Positions 1 to 9,202 of a DNA stretch of 64,000 nt are shown piece by piece. The position numbers were made by a program, and so were the translations under genes. A model generated the notes under the pieces. That model was not told the origin of the DNA. It saw only the letters and a program-made list of their open reading frames with translations, and did not search any database. The stretch's first letter is position 1. Every line of letters begins with the position of its first letter. Source of the stretch: Gambelia wislizenii (Eukaryota; Chordata; Lepidosauria; Squamata; Crotaphytidae); assembly GCA_030847615.1 (NCBI GenBank), contig JAUMIR010000005.1, positions 169,908,596 through 169,972,595 of the forward strand, read 5' to 3'.

Positions 1-328
1 TATGGCTATTTGAACTACCAATCATAATGCTACATATCTCTGGCCTTCAAAAATGTTACTAAGCAGAACTTCTCTTATCTAGTTGCCGGGGCAGGTTAGC
101 TTTGCTCAAGCTCTTGTTAATTGGCTGGTTTGTGTTGCTGGACAGGCTTCACTGTCTGATCACGCACCAGCTACATGATATGTCTGCACAACTCTAATGT
201 CTCTAGCTTGCACTATGCCAATTCCTTATCTACACCTTCCGAGCCTTGGGCCCCTTGGAGGCCTGCGAGTAAGTGTAATAAGAATGGCCAAGGGAGCTAT
301 AGGGATTCAGCTAGACCTGTCCCTCTCA
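1..328 (-). repeat. 3' LTR of the provirus, truncated by the window start
   Basis: This stretch is identical to 7659-7986 of the 5' LTR. In provirus orientation it starts TGAGAGGG at 328, directly after the polypurine tract, and holds most of U3. The TATA-like/R/U5 part would lie left of base 1 and is missing only because of the window edge. Confidence 0.95.
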
Positions 329-1807
329 TTCCCCCCTTTTTCTTGTAAGCGAAGAGACATAGTGGTTGGGTTCATTAGTTTGCTTAAGTTCCTGATATGC
401 GCAGCGAGCAAGCAGAATTTTTCTATCATGAGCAAGCATAGCCTCAAGCCTAGTACGTAAGCACCTAAACAAACAAGGTATACATGCGCATAGTAAAATG
501 CTAATTAACACAGTTATCAAGCCAAATACAAACAATCCTTTTAACCATGAGAAATCAGGTAACCATGATGTGAGCCAGTCCCACAAATTCCAACCCTTTC
601 CCATGTGTGGGACCTGTGCTACTTGCATGATTTGTTGTGCGTGTTGTTCTATATCTTGTTCATTATCTGGGACATAAATACAACATTCTTGGTGGATAAG
701 TGTACATACACCACCTTGAGTTGCCAACATGGTGTCTAATGCCAACCGGTTTTGTAGTAACATCCGCCTAATCTGTCCTTGTTCTCTTGCCAAAGTGGTG
801 AGAGCCTCGCTTGTCTCGTTTGCCATTATTTCTATAACAGCCTGTACCCTATACATGGCATTCAGCAGACTTCGGTGCCCTCCCCAATGGCGCAAAGGTT
901 GATAGTCTTTTACAATTTGTTTGGATTCTTCCAGATCCCTATAGTTTCTTATTTTCCCCACAGGTAGGTTGTCTCGGATAGTTATAGCTGGAAAAATAGT
1001 GGCCACATAACAATTTCCGCTCCAGTTTTCAGGTAAAATAGCATAAGCTCGTTTGCCACACACAAAATAGTGGCCCCTTAGTGCAGAAAAAGGCTTCTTA
1101 CATCTCTGTGTCATTGTCCAGGCGCTATAGTAGCCATCACCTGTTAAGTTGGCTAAAATATAATTACTCTCCCAGGTGCCATTTATATATGCGCCATTTA
1201 TCCTTATTTCTATTTCACAGGTGCTAGAACCTACCCTAGGGCCATTAGTTTCATTACAGCTCCAGCACCACCTTCCCTTTTGTTTCCCAACCCGATAATA
1301 TCCTCCAGTAGAGGGTTCTAAATGTGTCCAGTTGTACCCGGTATTATTGTCTGGCCTATAGGGTCTATTATATTCTATATCATTTAGTTGGTGTACTACA
1401 AAGGGCATTCCAGTATGAGAATCTGTAGGCATTTGATGACAGACCCAGCACTTACTGATATTAAAAGCTTTAACAATATGAGCGGAATAGACTATTAGAG
1501 AATTGCTTTCTAAGAACCCCTTGCATGGGAGAGGGAACAATAAAAGCCACAACAACACACCTATTACCCAAAGCCAGACTACAGTCTGCAAAGTAATACA
1601 TGGCATGCGCATGACTGTGGGGCAAATGGGTGGGGGAACCCTCTTTTCCTCAGTCTGAGTCTGGGCATTCCTTCTCTGACATTCTTGAATATTGTCTTCC
1701 ATGCGCTGTTCTATTTCATCCTCCCACTGGAAGCTCCCATCCGACATCTGGATCAGTATTGTTTCTTTCGCCATGACCCTCGGCTGGCCAAGGCTCCTTT
1801 GCTTCAA
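326..1807 (-). CDS. env: ERV envelope glycoprotein (Env), intact 493-codon ORF
   Basis: This is the class I (gamma-type) Env of the provirus: surface and transmembrane subunits that would reach the cell surface. A long 70-residue N-terminal region precedes a hydrophobic leader (about 71-94), giving an unusually long signal region. The CXXC motif CWVC is at 120-123, and about eight N-glycosylation sequons lie between 116 and 332. The TM ectodomain has the conserved LQNR segment at 351-354 and a CX6CC motif at 368-376, which predicts a disulfide-linked SU-TM pair. The membrane anchor is at about 423-446, followed by a tail of about 45 residues. It is short for the family. I see no R-X-K/R-R furin site and no clear fusion peptide upstream of the LQNR helix. 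The ATG at 1807 lies 22 bases after pol ends, in another frame. The TGA stop (326-328) is the first three bases of the 3' LTR. Fusogenicity cannot be judged. Confidence 0.93.
   Translation of the reverse strand: MKQRSLGQPRVMAKETILIQMSDGSFQWEDEIEQRMEDNIQECQRRNAQTQTEEKRVPPPICPTVMRMPCITLQTVVWLWVIGVLLWLLLFPLPCKGFLESNSLIVYSAHIVKAFNISKCWVCHQMPTDSHTGMPFVVHQLNDIEYNRPYRPDNNTGYNWTHLEPSTGGYYRVGKQKGRWCWSCNETNGPRVGSSTCEIEIRINGAYINGTWESNYILANLTGDGYYSAWTMTQRCKKPFSALRGHYFVCGKRAYAILPENWSGNCYVATIFPAITIRDNLPVGKIRNYRDLEESKQIVKDYQPLRHWGGHRSLLNAMYRVQAVIEIMANETSEALTTLAREQGQIRRMLLQNRLALDTMLATQGGVCTLIHQECCIYVPDNEQDIEQHAQQIMQVAQVPHMGKGWNLWDWLTSWLPDFSWLKGLFVFGLITVLISILLCACIPCLFRCLRTRLEAMLAHDRKILLARCAYQELKQTNEPNHYVSSLTRKRGE
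329..345 (-). promoter_or_regulatory. Polypurine tract (plus-strand primer of the provirus)
   Basis: In provirus orientation this is a purine run with six G's that abuts the TG of the 3' LTR. It would resist RNase H and prime plus-strand DNA synthesis. It is also coding: the last Env residues (RKRGE) are encoded by it. Confidence 0.9.
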
Positions 1808-1829
1808 GGCGGTGCTTGGTCACCTGACC

Positions 1830-4800
1830 TCAGACAGGGGGCTCACGTTGCGATGCTGCCCTGTCTTCCCCGGACCGCTTGATCCGAAGCCGCAGAGGAT
1901 TGGAATCGCTAGGTACCACTTGCCACTCCTTGGTATGATCTTTCTTCAGCCTGGTGTAGTGGATCCAGGGCTTGACTCCTTGTAGCTTCGCTGCAGTTGG
2001 GGTAGTCAGCAGTATCTCATAAGGACCCTTCCACTTTGGTCCCAAGGGATTAGATTTCCAGTCCTTCAACCATACTCTATCACCTGGTGAAAAAGGGTGA
2101 AGTGCAGTAACAGGGAACGGATATCTAATTGTCTTGACATATCGATGAAGCTGATTCAGACACTTGCCTAATGTTTGGACAGATTTTGCAATCTCTAACT
2201 TTCCCAGTTGTTCAACATCTCCCTCTAGCCTATGCACATTAAGAGGGGGCCTGCCAAAAACAATTTCGTATGGAGAAAGTCCCAACAAACTGTCTGGAGT
2301 ACATCTGATTTTGAGAAGTGCCATTGGCAAAACAGTCACCCAATCCAGTCCCGTTTCCTGGCACATTTTGGACAGTGTCCCTTTTAAGGTTCTATTCATT
2401 CTTTCTACTTTTCCAGAAGATTGAGGCCTATATGCACAATGTAACTTCCAAGTGATACCTAATACAGAGGCTAAACCTTGTGTGACCTTGTGTACAAAAG
2501 ACGGGCCATTGTCACTCGCGATATATAGGGGGATCCCACTTCGTGGCACCAAGTCCCGTAGCAAGGCCTTGACTACCTGTTCGGCCCGCTCATTAGTGGT
2601 AGGATATGCATCCACCCAATTGGAAAAGGTACAGACAAGGACAAGCAAATATTTAAACTTTTTACATGGTGGCATTTCAGTAAAGTCAACAACAATTGAT
2701 TCCCATGGGGTGAATCCTACTGCCTGAACACCAGGGGGCTGTAAGGGACCAGTTCTAGGGTTAGTCTTTGCACATACTTCACACCTCAAGGCAGCTTGTC
2801 TAGCTAACGTAGGGATTCCCTCAAAGTATGCTTGTCTCTCTAAAAACTTAGACATAGCAGTGCTTCCCATGTGTGACTGTTTATGGACCTCTTGAACCAC
2901 ATGCCATGCCACAGCTTTGGGGATATATACTCTGTTGTCAGGGAAAACAAACAGCCCACATTGTTTCCTAGCGCCTTCAGCTATAGCCCAGGCCTCCTCC
3001 TCTTTTGTGTATTTTACCTCTTCTGGGAGAAAGCTGGCTAATTGTAAAGACAAAAGAGCCTCATCAGTTTCATGTAAACTTGTTACTTGCCTGGCCGCCT
3101 CCCTAGCGGCCTGATCAGCTTTTCGATTTCCCATAATTACGGGGTCATTGCCCAACTGATGACCCCTACAATGCATCACTGCTATCTCTTTGGGCCTCCA
3201 CACTGCCTCTAGCAATTGGAGAATCTCAGTGGTATGTTTTAACATTTTTCCTCCTGATGTTAAAAGTCCTCTTTCCCTATACATGGCTCCATGTGCTTGC
3301 AAGGTCAGAAAAGCATATTTGGAGTCAGTATAAATGTTAGCCCTTTTCCCTTGTGCCAGTTCCAAAGCCTTTGTTAGGGCTATCAATTCTGCCTTTTGTG
3401 CTGACACGGTGGGGCCCAGTGATTTGGCAGCTATTATATGTCCCTGACCATCAACCACAGCATATCCCGACTTGCGAATCCCATTTTCTACAAAACTGCT
3501 ACCATCAGTGAAATAGACAACCTCAGGGTTTGATAACGGGCTATCCTTGAGATCAGGTCTGCTGGAATAAACTTCACTCATTGTCTGAACACAGTCATGT
3601 TGTAATAACACATCTTCAGACATTGGGAACAAGGTGGCAGGATTTAAAGTAGTACAAGTTTGAATCTGAACATTGGGGTTATCTACCAGAATACTTTCAT
3701 ATTTTAAAAGTTTGGCATTAGACATCCAGTGACTGCCTCTGTGTTCCATCAAGGTTACTACTGCATGAGGAGTTTTTAAGATAACAGGCTGTCCCAAGGT
3801 CAGCTTGTTTGCTTCTTCTACCAAAAGAGCTGCTGCTGCCACTGCTCTCAAACAGGGTGGCCATCCCTTAACAACAGGGCCCATTTGTTTAGAAAGGTAG
3901 GCTACCGGTCGCGGCCAAGACCCAAAGGTCTGGGCTAACACTCCTATTGCAATACCGTCCCTTTCGCCTACATATAAAACAAAAGGTTTCTCCATGTCTG
4001 GTAGCCCCAAGGCGGGTGCACTCATCAAAGCCTCTTTTAACTTCTGAAATGATTCTTGTTGTTGCTCCCCCCACACAAATGGTTCAGCATTTGTTCCTTT
4101 TGTAGCTTCATAAAGGGGCTTAGCTAGAACAGCATAATTGGGTATCCAAAGCCTGCAAAAACCTGCAGCTCCCAAGAATTCCCTAACTTGTCTTCGTGTA
4201 GTGGGGGTGGGGATAGCACAGACTACTTCTTTTCGCTCTATTCCCAGCCTTCTGGTCCCTTCTTCTATCTCAAAACCTAGATATTTAACTCGTTGTTGCA
4301 CCAACTGAGCTTTCTTTTTGGACACCTTATACCCCTTTTCAAACAGGAATTGTAACAGCTTCCCTGTTCCTTCTAGGCATTCACTCCTAGTTTCAGTAGC
4401 CAGCAAAATATCATCTACATACTGCAATATGTTCCAGGGGTTTCCCCCCTGTGTCAATGGCACCAAGTCTTGTGCCAATGCCTGACCAAAGAGACTGGGC
4501 GAATTACAAAAACCTTGTGGTAAACGGGACCACGTAACCTGTCTTCGCTGGCCTGTCTCTGGATTTTCCCATTGGAAAGCAAAAATGGGCTGACTATGTT
4601 TGTGCAACCTGACACAAAAGAACGCATCTTTGAGATCTATGACTGAATACCATTTCAACTCTGGGGACAACAAACTCAACAGGGTATATGGGTTGGGGAC
4701 GACTGGATGTATGTGAACCACTCGTTGATTCACTGCTCGCAAATCCTGCACCGGACGGTAAGAACCATCTGGCTTTCTGACAGGCAAAAGTGGTGTATTC

Positions 4801-5468
4801 CAAGGGGACTGAGAGTCAATTACAATTCCCCACTGGTAAAGCCTTTGTAAATGTTCGTCAATTCCCTTCACTGCATCTCTCGGCAAGGGATACTGTGGTA
4901 TAGCTACAGAAACAGCTAAAGGCTTTAAATTCACTATCACTGGAACCACATCCTTAGCTAATCCAGGGGGATTGTCTTCTGCCCAGACGCCAGGCACATC
5001 AAAGGTCTGCCAATCAGCTCTATCTAACAACACAGGGTATAATCTCCACTCCTCTTCAACCGGCAAGGTTAACATTAACTTAGAAGTAGGAGGGTCTCTA
5101 AAGTTTGCCTCTATGGTTCCATCTGCTTCAAAAGTCAGCTGTGCCCTAAGTTTGCACAGCAGATCTCTCCCCAGCAAGGGTACTGGACAACTAGGTATGT
5201 ATAAAAACTGATGTGTGACCATACGTTTCCCCAACTGACATGTCCTTGCTTGTAAATAGGAACAACTCTGCCTTTTTCCAGTTGCTCCAACTATCTGGGT
5301 GGTGGTTTTGGCATTAGGGGCGATAGGGGTATTGATCACTGATTTTGCAGCTCCAGAGTCTAATAAAAAAGAGGCCTCCTGATTGCCTATTTTAACCTTG
5401 ACCAATGGCTCCTGGCAACCAGGAATTACTATTTTACAACTGTGATTTTCTTTGGGAGCCGGTCTGTC
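1830..5468 (-). CDS. pol: ERV Pol polyprotein (protease, reverse transcriptase, RNase H, integrase), intact
   Basis: Pol is in the same frame as gag and follows its UAG codon, with no stop until 1830. It is therefore expected as a Gag-Pol readthrough product. Residues are counted from the codon at 5405. The aspartic protease motif LLDSG is at 14-18. Reverse transcriptase shows VIDLKDAFF (255-263), LPQGF (295-299) and YVDD (329-332). RNase H acidic residues are D634 (FTDGS), E673, D694 and D764. Integrase has an HX3H (H841, H845) and CX2C (C875, C878) zinc-binding domain, then a D907, D965, E1001 triad with exactly 35 residues between the last two, and a C-terminal GPYE module near the end (GPKWKGPYEILL). 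All catalytic residues I looked for are present. The total of about 1212 codons is normal for a gammaretroviral Pol. Confidence 0.95.
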   Translation of the reverse strand, partial: DRPAPKENHSCKIVIPGCQEPLVKVKIGNQEASFLLDSGAAKSVINTPIAPNAKTTTQIVGATGKRQSCSYLQARTCQLGKRMVTHQFLYIPSCPVPLLGRDLLCKLRAQLTFEADGTIEANFRDPPTSKLMLTLPVEEEWRLYPVLLDRADWQTFDVPGVWAEDNPPGLAKDVVPVIVNLKPLAVSVAIPQYPLPRDAVKGIDEHLQRLYQWGIVIDSQSPWNTPLLPVRKPDGSYRPVQDLRAVNQRVVHIHPVVPNPYTLLSLLSPELKWYSVIDLKDAFFCVRLHKHSQPIFAFQWENPETGQRRQVTWSRLPQGFCNSPSLFGQALAQDLVPLTQGGNPWNILQYVDDILLATETRSECLEGTGKLLQFLFEKGYKVSKKKAQLVQQRVKYLGFEIEEGTRRLGIERKEVVCAIPTPTTRRQVREFLGAAGFCRLWIPNYAVLAKPLYEATKGTNAEPFVWGEQQQESFQKLKEALMSAPALGLPDMEKPFVLYVGERDGIAIGVLAQTFGSWPRPVAYLSKQMGPVVKGWPPCLRAVAAAALLVEEANKLTLGQPVILKTPHAVVTLMEHRGSHWMSNAKLLKYESILVDNPNVQIQTCTTLNPATLFPMSEDVLLQHDCVQTMSEVYSSRPDLKDSPLSNPEVVYFTDGSSFVENGIRKSGYAVVDGQGHIIAAKSLGPTVSAQKAELIALTKALELAQGKRANIYTDSKYAFLTLQAHGAMYRERGLLTSGGKMLKHTTEILQLLEAVWRPKEIAVMHCRGHQLGNDPVIMGNRKADQAAREAARQVTSLHETDEALLSLQLASFLPEEVKYTKEEEAWAIAEGARKQCGLFVFPDNRVYIPKAVAWHVVQEVHKQSHMGSTAMSKFLERQAYFEGIPTLARQAALRCEVCAKTNPRTGPLQPPGVQAVGFTPWESIVVDFTEMPPCKKFKYLLVLVCTFSNWVDAYPTTNERAEQVVKALLRDLVPRSGIPLYIASDNGPSFVHKVTQGLASVLGITWKLHCAYRPQSSGKVERMNRTLKGTLSKMCQETGLDWVTVLPMALLKIRCTPDSLLGLSPYEIVFGRPPLNVHRLEGDVEQLGKLEIAKSVQTLGKCLNQLHRYVKTIRYPFPVTALHPFSPGDRVWLKDWKSNPLGPKWKGPYEILLTTPTAAKLQGVKPWIHYTRLKKDHTKEWQVVPSDSNPLRLRIKRSGEDRAASQREPPV

Positions 5469-5471
5469 CTA
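5469..5471 (-). promoter_or_regulatory. In-frame UAG between gag and pol (probable readthrough codon)
   Basis: The gag stop reads CTA on the plus strand, so UAG in the transcript. The frame is open on both sides. Gammaretroviruses such as MLV use programmed UAG suppression to make Gag-Pol. I did not work out a downstream pseudoknot by eye. Confidence 0.8.
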
Positions 5472-7115
5472 TTCCTGAAACGGAGGTTCCCACTCTTCCT
5501 GTCCTCCTCCTGAGCTTCCTTCACTCATAGCTTCCATAGTCATTGTGGCTGCTGCTCCCTGCATTTGGGGCGTCCACCCCTGTGGGTTTCCCCAGCCACG
5601 TCCTCTACTTCTTCCTCTGCCTCCTCTTTCTCGCCCTCTCTGCCTTGCCTGTACAGCACCTTTTTCTTTTTCTGGACACTCATTCTTCCAATGTCCCTCC
5701 TTTTTGCAAATCGCACACTGATTCCTTCCTATTCTTCCTCTTCCTCTGCCCCTTCCTCTACCCCTTCCCTCAGGGGTATTCACTCCAAAAACTGCTGCTA
5801 TCACTCCCGCTCTCCTTTTGAACTTTCCTTCCTCATCCTCTCTACCTACATACACTTGTGACGCCAACTCCAGCATCCTTGCCAAAGTCATGTGGGCAAG
5901 CCCAGGTTGTTTCTGTAACTTTCTTCGTATGTCTGGGGCACACTGAGCCAAAAAGCTCTGCTTAAGAGCCTGCTTGCCTTGGGAATCCTCTTTATCATCA
6001 TCCATATCATAGGGACTATACTGTCGATAGACAGCCTTCAGTCTTTCTATGAAGGCTCCAGGAGACTCATCCTTTTCCTGTTGGATGTCATATATCTTTT
6101 TCAGATTTATGGGTCGGGGTGGACCTTTTCTCATACTTTTCACTAAGTATCCATGATATCGTGTAAGACGTTCCCTGCCTTCAGCCTTATTAGGATCCCA
6201 TTGGGGATCACGTAAAGGAACTGCCTCCTCCTGCATCTGTAGGAGCCTCTCCCCTTCCTTGTATGTGGGGTAATCATGTTTCACTTCTTCTCTAGCCTGG
6301 CTAATGATCTGTGCCTTTTCCTCAGTAGTAAACAAACAATTCATAAGTTGCTGTATATCTGCCCAGGTGGGGTCATGCGTCTGAAAAACACCTTCTAACA
6401 ACTGTGCCATGCCAGTGGGATCCTGTGTCCATGGGGGTCGGGAAGCTTTCCAATTTAACAAGTCACTACTAGTAAATGGGACATGCTGATACACCCCCAT
6501 TATTTCTGGTTTGTGTTTTCCTTCAGGATCTGGAACCATCTGATTGACAAGTCTCAGAGGACACAATTTATCTTCCTCTTCTCCCTCCAAGGGCGGCATT
6601 TCCTCGACCTGGGGTTGTGATTGATCTGCCGACCGCAGTTTGTCTCGGTACGGCGCAGGGGGTGTCTTGGGTGTGGGCAGTTTTGGGTACACAGCCTGTA
6701 CATAGGGTGGTGGGGCAGTAGGACTACTAGGGTCATCCTCCGGAGAACCCGAATCCGGAAGAGGCAAAAAGGGATTATTAGTAGGTGGCAATGTCTGGAG
6801 GACCATACATTTACATTTTTCTAACCAACTCGGACGGGGTTTCAAATAGACTATAGTCTGCCAAGCAGACGCATAGTAATATTGGTCTGGATGATACTGG
6901 GCACAAAAATTTGCCACCTTGTCCACAATGCCCTGATCTAAAGTTCCTATCCCTGGCCACCTTGGTTCAATGGGAAAAGTTGGCCATTCTAATTGACAAA
7001 GAGTCCTTAATTTTCCTTTACTCCTTCCTCCTGAATCTATATATCTCTTAAATTCTGACCAATTTTGTAACATACAATCCAGAGGGGTTACTTGCTTAGA
7101 TTGACCTCCCCCCAT
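5469..7115 (-). CDS. gag: ERV Gag polyprotein (matrix, p12-like, capsid, nucleocapsid), intact
   Basis: This is the structural polyprotein that would assemble the particle. I chose the ATG at 7115 because it gives MGGGQSK, a myristoylation-type N-terminus; the frame stays open 21 codons further upstream to 7178. It has 548 residues. Matrix is about 1-115. A proline-rich region has overlapping late motifs PTAP (132-135) and PPPY (135-138). The capsid contains the major homology region (about 345-360, QQEKDESPGAFIERL). The nucleocapsid has one CX2CX4HX4C knuckle (C467, C470, H475, C480). It is flanked by arginine-glycine-rich stretches (451-465 and 491-508) that may bind RNA. There is no frameshift. 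It ends in UAG with pol in the same frame. Confidence 0.94.
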   Translation of the reverse strand: MGGGQSKQVTPLDCMLQNWSEFKRYIDSGGRSKGKLRTLCQLEWPTFPIEPRWPGIGTLDQGIVDKVANFCAQYHPDQYYYASAWQTIVYLKPRPSWLEKCKCMVLQTLPPTNNPFLPLPDSGSPEDDPSSPTAPPPYVQAVYPKLPTPKTPPAPYRDKLRSADQSQPQVEEMPPLEGEEEDKLCPLRLVNQMVPDPEGKHKPEIMGVYQHVPFTSSDLLNWKASRPPWTQDPTGMAQLLEGVFQTHDPTWADIQQLMNCLFTTEEKAQIISQAREEVKHDYPTYKEGERLLQMQEEAVPLRDPQWDPNKAEGRERLTRYHGYLVKSMRKGPPRPINLKKIYDIQQEKDESPGAFIERLKAVYRQYSPYDMDDDKEDSQGKQALKQSFLAQCAPDIRRKLQKQPGLAHMTLARMLELASQVYVGREDEEGKFKRRAGVIAAVFGVNTPEGRGRGRGRGRGRIGRNQCAICKKEGHWKNECPEKEKGAVQARQRGRERGGRGRSRGRGWGNPQGWTPQMQGAAATMTMEAMSEGSSGGGQEEWEPPFQE

Positions 7116-7437
7116 CGTGCGGAACTGGAATCTTGGGGCTCCCTCACCAGCCCGACTTCCCAGGTACCTATTCACCACGTATTCTTACTTAATTAAGCAT
7201 ACTCGCCTGAGTCACAGAGTAGGCGCTACAGGACGTCCTCCCAAAGAACCTCAATCAACCACCAAGGTTCGGCACCGGTCTCAATGCCCAACAGGCATCA
7301 TCGAAGAGGCACCAGCGGTCAATTGATGCGGGATCCCTCTCGCCGTATGACCTGGTTCGGTGAATCCTGCAGGCACGAAGATGCGGTGAGACCAATCGTC
7401 AGACTAGGACTCTGTCACTTGTGATCCGTCCCTTCAA
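7116..7437 (-). other. Proviral 5' leader between primer-binding site and gag
   Basis: About 320 bases lie between the tRNA-Pro site and the gag ATG. By position this should hold the packaging signal and the major splice donor for env mRNA. I could not single out a donor with confidence. Confidence 0.6.
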
Positions 7438-7455
7438 ATCCCGGACGAGCCCCCA
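7438..7455 (-). promoter_or_regulatory. Primer-binding site, tRNA-Pro type
   Basis: On the minus strand this reads TGGGGGCTCGTCCGGGAT, the classic tRNA-Pro primer-binding site of gammaretroviruses. Five bases (TTTTC) separate it from the CA end of the LTR, a little more than the usual two or so. Confidence 0.93.
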
Positions 7456-7460
7456 GAAAA

Positions 7461-7986
7461 TGTTACGGGAATCCCAAAGGAAACCCGAACATATAGGGTC
7501 TGAGGACGGCGCAAGAAAGGAACAGAGCCAAAGTCCCGTAGTAGAAGTTGAGATTCTTTATTTTCTTTCCAGCTGGGGCGGACAGCTCCCTCTCGGGTAA
7601 AAAGACTGCCGCCCCTTCTCTTTGTTTCAGGAGTATTTTATTTCCTTCGGTCACTTTCTATGGCTATTTGAACTACCAATCATAATGCTACATATCTCTG
7701 GCCTTCAAAAATGTTACTAAGCAGAACTTCTCTTATCTAGTTGCCGGGGCAGGTTAGCTTTGCTCAAGCTCTTGTTAATTGGCTGGTTTGTGTTGCTGGA
7801 CAGGCTTCACTGTCTGATCACGCACCAGCTACATGATATGTCTGCACAACTCTAATGTCTCTAGCTTGCACTATGCCAATTCCTTATCTACACCTTCCGA
7901 GCCTTGGGCCCCTTGGAGGCCTGCGAGTAAGTGTAATAAGAATGGCCAAGGGAGCTATAGGGATTCAGCTAGACCTGTCCCTCTCA
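7461..7986 (-). repeat. 5' LTR of the provirus, 526 bp
   Basis: The ends are TG...CA. In provirus orientation it runs from TGAGAGGG (7986) to CGTAACA (7461). AATAAA-type motifs lie at 7637-7642 (possibly serving as a TATA-like element) and 7557-7562 (probable polyadenylation signal), a spacing that fits U3-R-U5. Its right 328 bases equal the left LTR. Confidence 0.93.
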
Positions 7987-8858
7987 CAACTACATTTATT
8001 TAGAATCCTTGGTATTTGCAAGTGCTGCCATTCTATGGTTGCCAGGGAAAGTTGAATGCAAGCCTTCAATGGAAAAATTTTCTCACTGCTATGTAAGTTG
8101 AAAAAGAAGAGAATGCCTGTAAGATTGGAACTTGGAACACTGCTGGTGAGGTAATTATTAGCTGGGCCTGAATTTCAGTATTTGGATTTGACTCATAATA
8201 CTGTAAATTAAAGAAAAGAGCCTAGTATGAGTGCTTGTTTCCAAAGTTTTGTGCTGTCACTAGTTATGGCTTTAGTTTGTATCATTATCAGTTTAGTGTG
8301 CTTAGTTGGGAGATTTGTTTATTTTACTTTGACAGCACACAAAATTCAGATTATAGCCTTTGTAGAATTTGAGGAAGGAGAATTACCTTGAACTTCTTAA
8401 CACTGAATGACACCTGGATTTAGACTAGCCAGATAGTTTCTGCAGAAGACCCTATATATGCTCACCAGATTTTCAGATTATACAGTAAAAACTTTAAAAA
8501 TTATCCTCTTCACTCCCCACCCCCATGCTTCTCAATGCAAGTTGGTAAGACACCCAAATTAGGAGATTCTGTAGATCTGTGTGCTTGGAGGGAAAGGAAA
8601 TGTGTGTGAGTATAGAGGGAGCAGAGGATGGCAGAAGGAGAGAAGAAGGTTGTCCTTCAACCATTTTTGGTGGCTCTTACCACCCAGATTTTGTCTTGGC
8701 CCTGCTCACTGCAGTCCCTATATGTGGCCCCCAACTTTTTACCAAGACAGTACAGCCCTCAACTGAAAGATTTGCCCCCAAATGCTGCAGTTTTTTCCAT
8801 GTGAGATACTGTCTAACTGGATATTTTGTATTTCTACAGCAGTGACTTTCAAACATTG
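7987..8858. other. Non-coding flank of the provirus
   Basis: AT-rich host DNA to the right of the provirus. I see no gene and no clear repeat family. Confidence 0.6.
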
Positions 8859-9150
8859 GTCTAGGCCAGGCCTGTATAACATACGGCTTGTGGCCTGCAT
8901 GTGGCCAACCAAAAGATTTAATGCAGCATGCAAAGAGAGGATATAAATAGGCACATTTCTGTTTTCTCCCCCACAACTAGTCACTCTCCACCACCCTTCC
9001 CCCTGGTTCATGAGGTGACGGCCAGGGGAAGGGAGAACCTTCCAGCTTCTTCTGGTGCCACCAGTTAGGTTCTGATTGGTCGATGGTGGCCGCAAATCTT
9101 ACAATTAAAAAAAAAACCAAAAACAAAACAATTGATTGTATATTCTTCCA

Positions 9151-9202
9151 TGGCAGGGGAATGGCCCTTGAGGTCTCTTCCAACTCTATGGTTCTGTGAT
9201 TA
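9151..9202 (+). mobile_element. CR1 LINE 3'-terminal fragment
   Basis: It reads towards AGGTCTCTTCCAACTCTATG and a GATT-type end, the reverse complement of the CR1 3' ends seen elsewhere in the window. It is embedded in the hAT-like element. Confidence 0.7.

Larger units (their letters stand above)
1..7986 (-). mobile_element. Gammaretrovirus-type endogenous provirus (ERV), near complete, 5' part of the 3' LTR present
   Basis: The provirus lies on the minus strand in the order 5' LTR (7461-7986), tRNA-Pro primer-binding site (7438-7455), leader, gag, pol, env, polypurine tract, 3' LTR (1-328, cut by the window edge). The gammaretroviral assignment rests on the tRNA-Pro site, a Gag with one zinc knuckle and a PPPY late motif, gag and pol in one frame separated by a UAG, and an Env with CWVC and CX6CC motifs. 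No frameshift or internal stop is seen in gag, pol or env. Positions 1-328 match 7659-7986 base for base, so integration is recent. The right flank begins CAAC at 7987; the matching left target duplication lies outside the window. I cannot tell whether it is fixed, polymorphic or expressed. Confidence 0.95.

Noticed and set aside
197..460. Plus-strand open frame repeated at 7855
   Set aside because: It is the antisense of the LTR U3 region, identical in both LTRs, with no evidence of a gene.
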